From: Mycobacterium simiae
GTDB taxonomy: Bacteria; Actinomycetota; Actinomycetes; Mycobacteriales; Mycobacteriaceae
DNA: 64,000 nucleotides
Direction: 5' to 3'
Assembly: GCF_010727605.1 (NCBI RefSeq)
Contig: NZ_AP022568.1
Location: 5,146,001 to 5,210,000, forward strand
The notes beneath the pieces were generated by a model. That model saw nothing but the letters and a program-made list of their open reading frames with translations, searched no databases and was not told where the DNA came from. The translations under genes were made by a program, and so were the position numbers. Shown here piece by piece: positions 63,550-64,000 of this stretch. How positions within the stretch are numbered: the first letter of the stretch is position 1; every line of letters begins with the position of its first letter.

Positions 63550-64000
63550 CTAAACCGCAAGGGAGACGGCTCCGAGGAACATATCAACCAGGTTGCGGCG
63601 GAATGTGGCGTCGTCTACGAGATGGTCGCGATGCTTCGGGGAGGCACGCAACGCTGCGGCGTGGAGAAAGCTGTTGGTGGCCACAGCAACTCGTTCGTTC
63701 AGAATGTTGCTCGGGAGCTGCGGCAAGTGGGTCTGCAGGAGCTGGTAAGCGTCGGCCTGCAGAGTGTCACCGATCAGGCCCACGATCTCGTCAAACGTCA
63801 TTGATAGATCGTTGAAGAGCTGGCTGAAAAATCGGACGGCGCTGCGCTGGTGCGCCGACCCGGTTGCCATTTCGGCAAAGGGCAAGACGAACACCGCTGC
63901 GATTGACCATGCGTCGTCAGCGCACACCAGAAGCTCCTTACGCCGCATGACAAGGGCCGGAAGCTCGCGCTCTAGCAGCGCGTGCAGCAGTCCATCCTTA
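63550..64000 (-). CDS. TetR-family regulator, C-terminal part (runs off right edge)
   Basis: The minus-strand frame is open from the right edge to 63550 (about 150 residues). It begins KDGLLHALLERELPALVMRRK, as found directly after the HTH of TetR proteins, then an all-helical ligand domain ending VDMFLGAVSLAV. The DNA-binding part lies outside the window. Co-directional with and 51 bp upstream of the amidohydrolase operon; probably its regulator. Confidence 0.8.
   Translation of the reverse strand, partial: KDGLLHALLERELPALVMRRKELLVCADDAWSIAAVFVLPFAEMATGSAHQRSAVRFFSQLFNDLSMTFDEIVGLIGDTLQADAYQLLQTHLPQLPSNILNERVAVATNSFLHAAALRASPKHRDHLVDDATFRRNLVDMFLGAVSLAV

Overview
The window looks like chromosomal DNA from a mycobacterium, most likely a non-tuberculous species. 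It is GC-rich and uses many GTG and TTG starts. It carries signature mycobacterial sets: an Acg-type nitroreductase beside DosR/DosS and universal stress proteins, an MmpS/MmpL pair, a CYP142-type P450, a CsoR/CtpV copper operon, EspG- and WXG100-type ESX (type VII secretion) proteins, and a CpnT-like toxin N-terminus. The species cannot be fixed from sequence reading alone. No rRNA, tRNA, CRISPR array or intact insertion sequence was seen.

Regions: (1) 1-5.85 kb is a dormancy/hypoxia block. It holds the 5' end of an Acg-type nitroreductase (minus), two tandem universal stress proteins, dosR, dosS, then a ferredoxin behind a perfect DosR-box core, and a FabG3-like hydroxysteroid dehydrogenase. 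(2) 5.8-11.2 kb is a minus-strand mmpS-mmpL pair with a TetR gene and an esterase. The same spaced inverted repeat (TTGCA-N5-TGCAA) precedes both tetR and mmpS. (3) 11.2-20.3 kb is mixed metabolism: 2OG-Fe(II) oxygenase, nitroreductase, ECF sigma factor plus exported cupin, a membrane protein, an OFA-type MFS transporter, CYP142-like P450 and two alpha/beta hydrolases. (4) 20.4-25.5 kb is a copper-response cluster: csoR, an Rv0968-like gene, ctpV and two small exported or membrane proteins on the minus strand, with a divergent DUF2182 membrane protein across a CsoR-type operator. (5) 25.5-31.6 kb holds an IS21 istB relic, an esterase, a CobW-type GTPase with a Zur-like box, an AraC regulator and a GMC oxidoreductase.

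(6) 31.9-54.05 kb is the most striking region: six consecutive plus-strand genes forming an orphan type VII secretion effector locus. The order is a Ser/Gly-rich small protein, a large Pro/Gly-rich WXG-like substrate, an EspG-like chaperone, a YbaB/EspL-like protein, a WXG100 protein with a long tandem-repeat tail, and a giant CpnT-like multidomain protein. The giant gene would encode about 5558 residues. A single missing C (C3 versus C4) in the first of four 153-bp coding repeats now splits it into 4124- and about 1480-residue frames. It contains a WXG100-like/CpnT-like N-terminus, a papain-like (Tox-PL) domain, two divergent Fic-like domains, duplicated helical and beta-rich modules, and a nine-copy 99-bp repeat. 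No ESX core components (EccB-E, MycP) and no obvious immunity gene are present in the window.

(7) 54.5-64 kb is catabolic/secondary metabolism: a fused sugar-phosphate-isomerase-like/HPPD-like enzyme (dehydroshikimate dehydratase type) and two methyltransferases. A tightly coupled minus-strand operon follows (amidohydrolase, phosphotransferase, DUF6285-like, AttH/CrtC-like protein, alpha/beta hydrolase), headed by a TetR gene that runs off the right edge.
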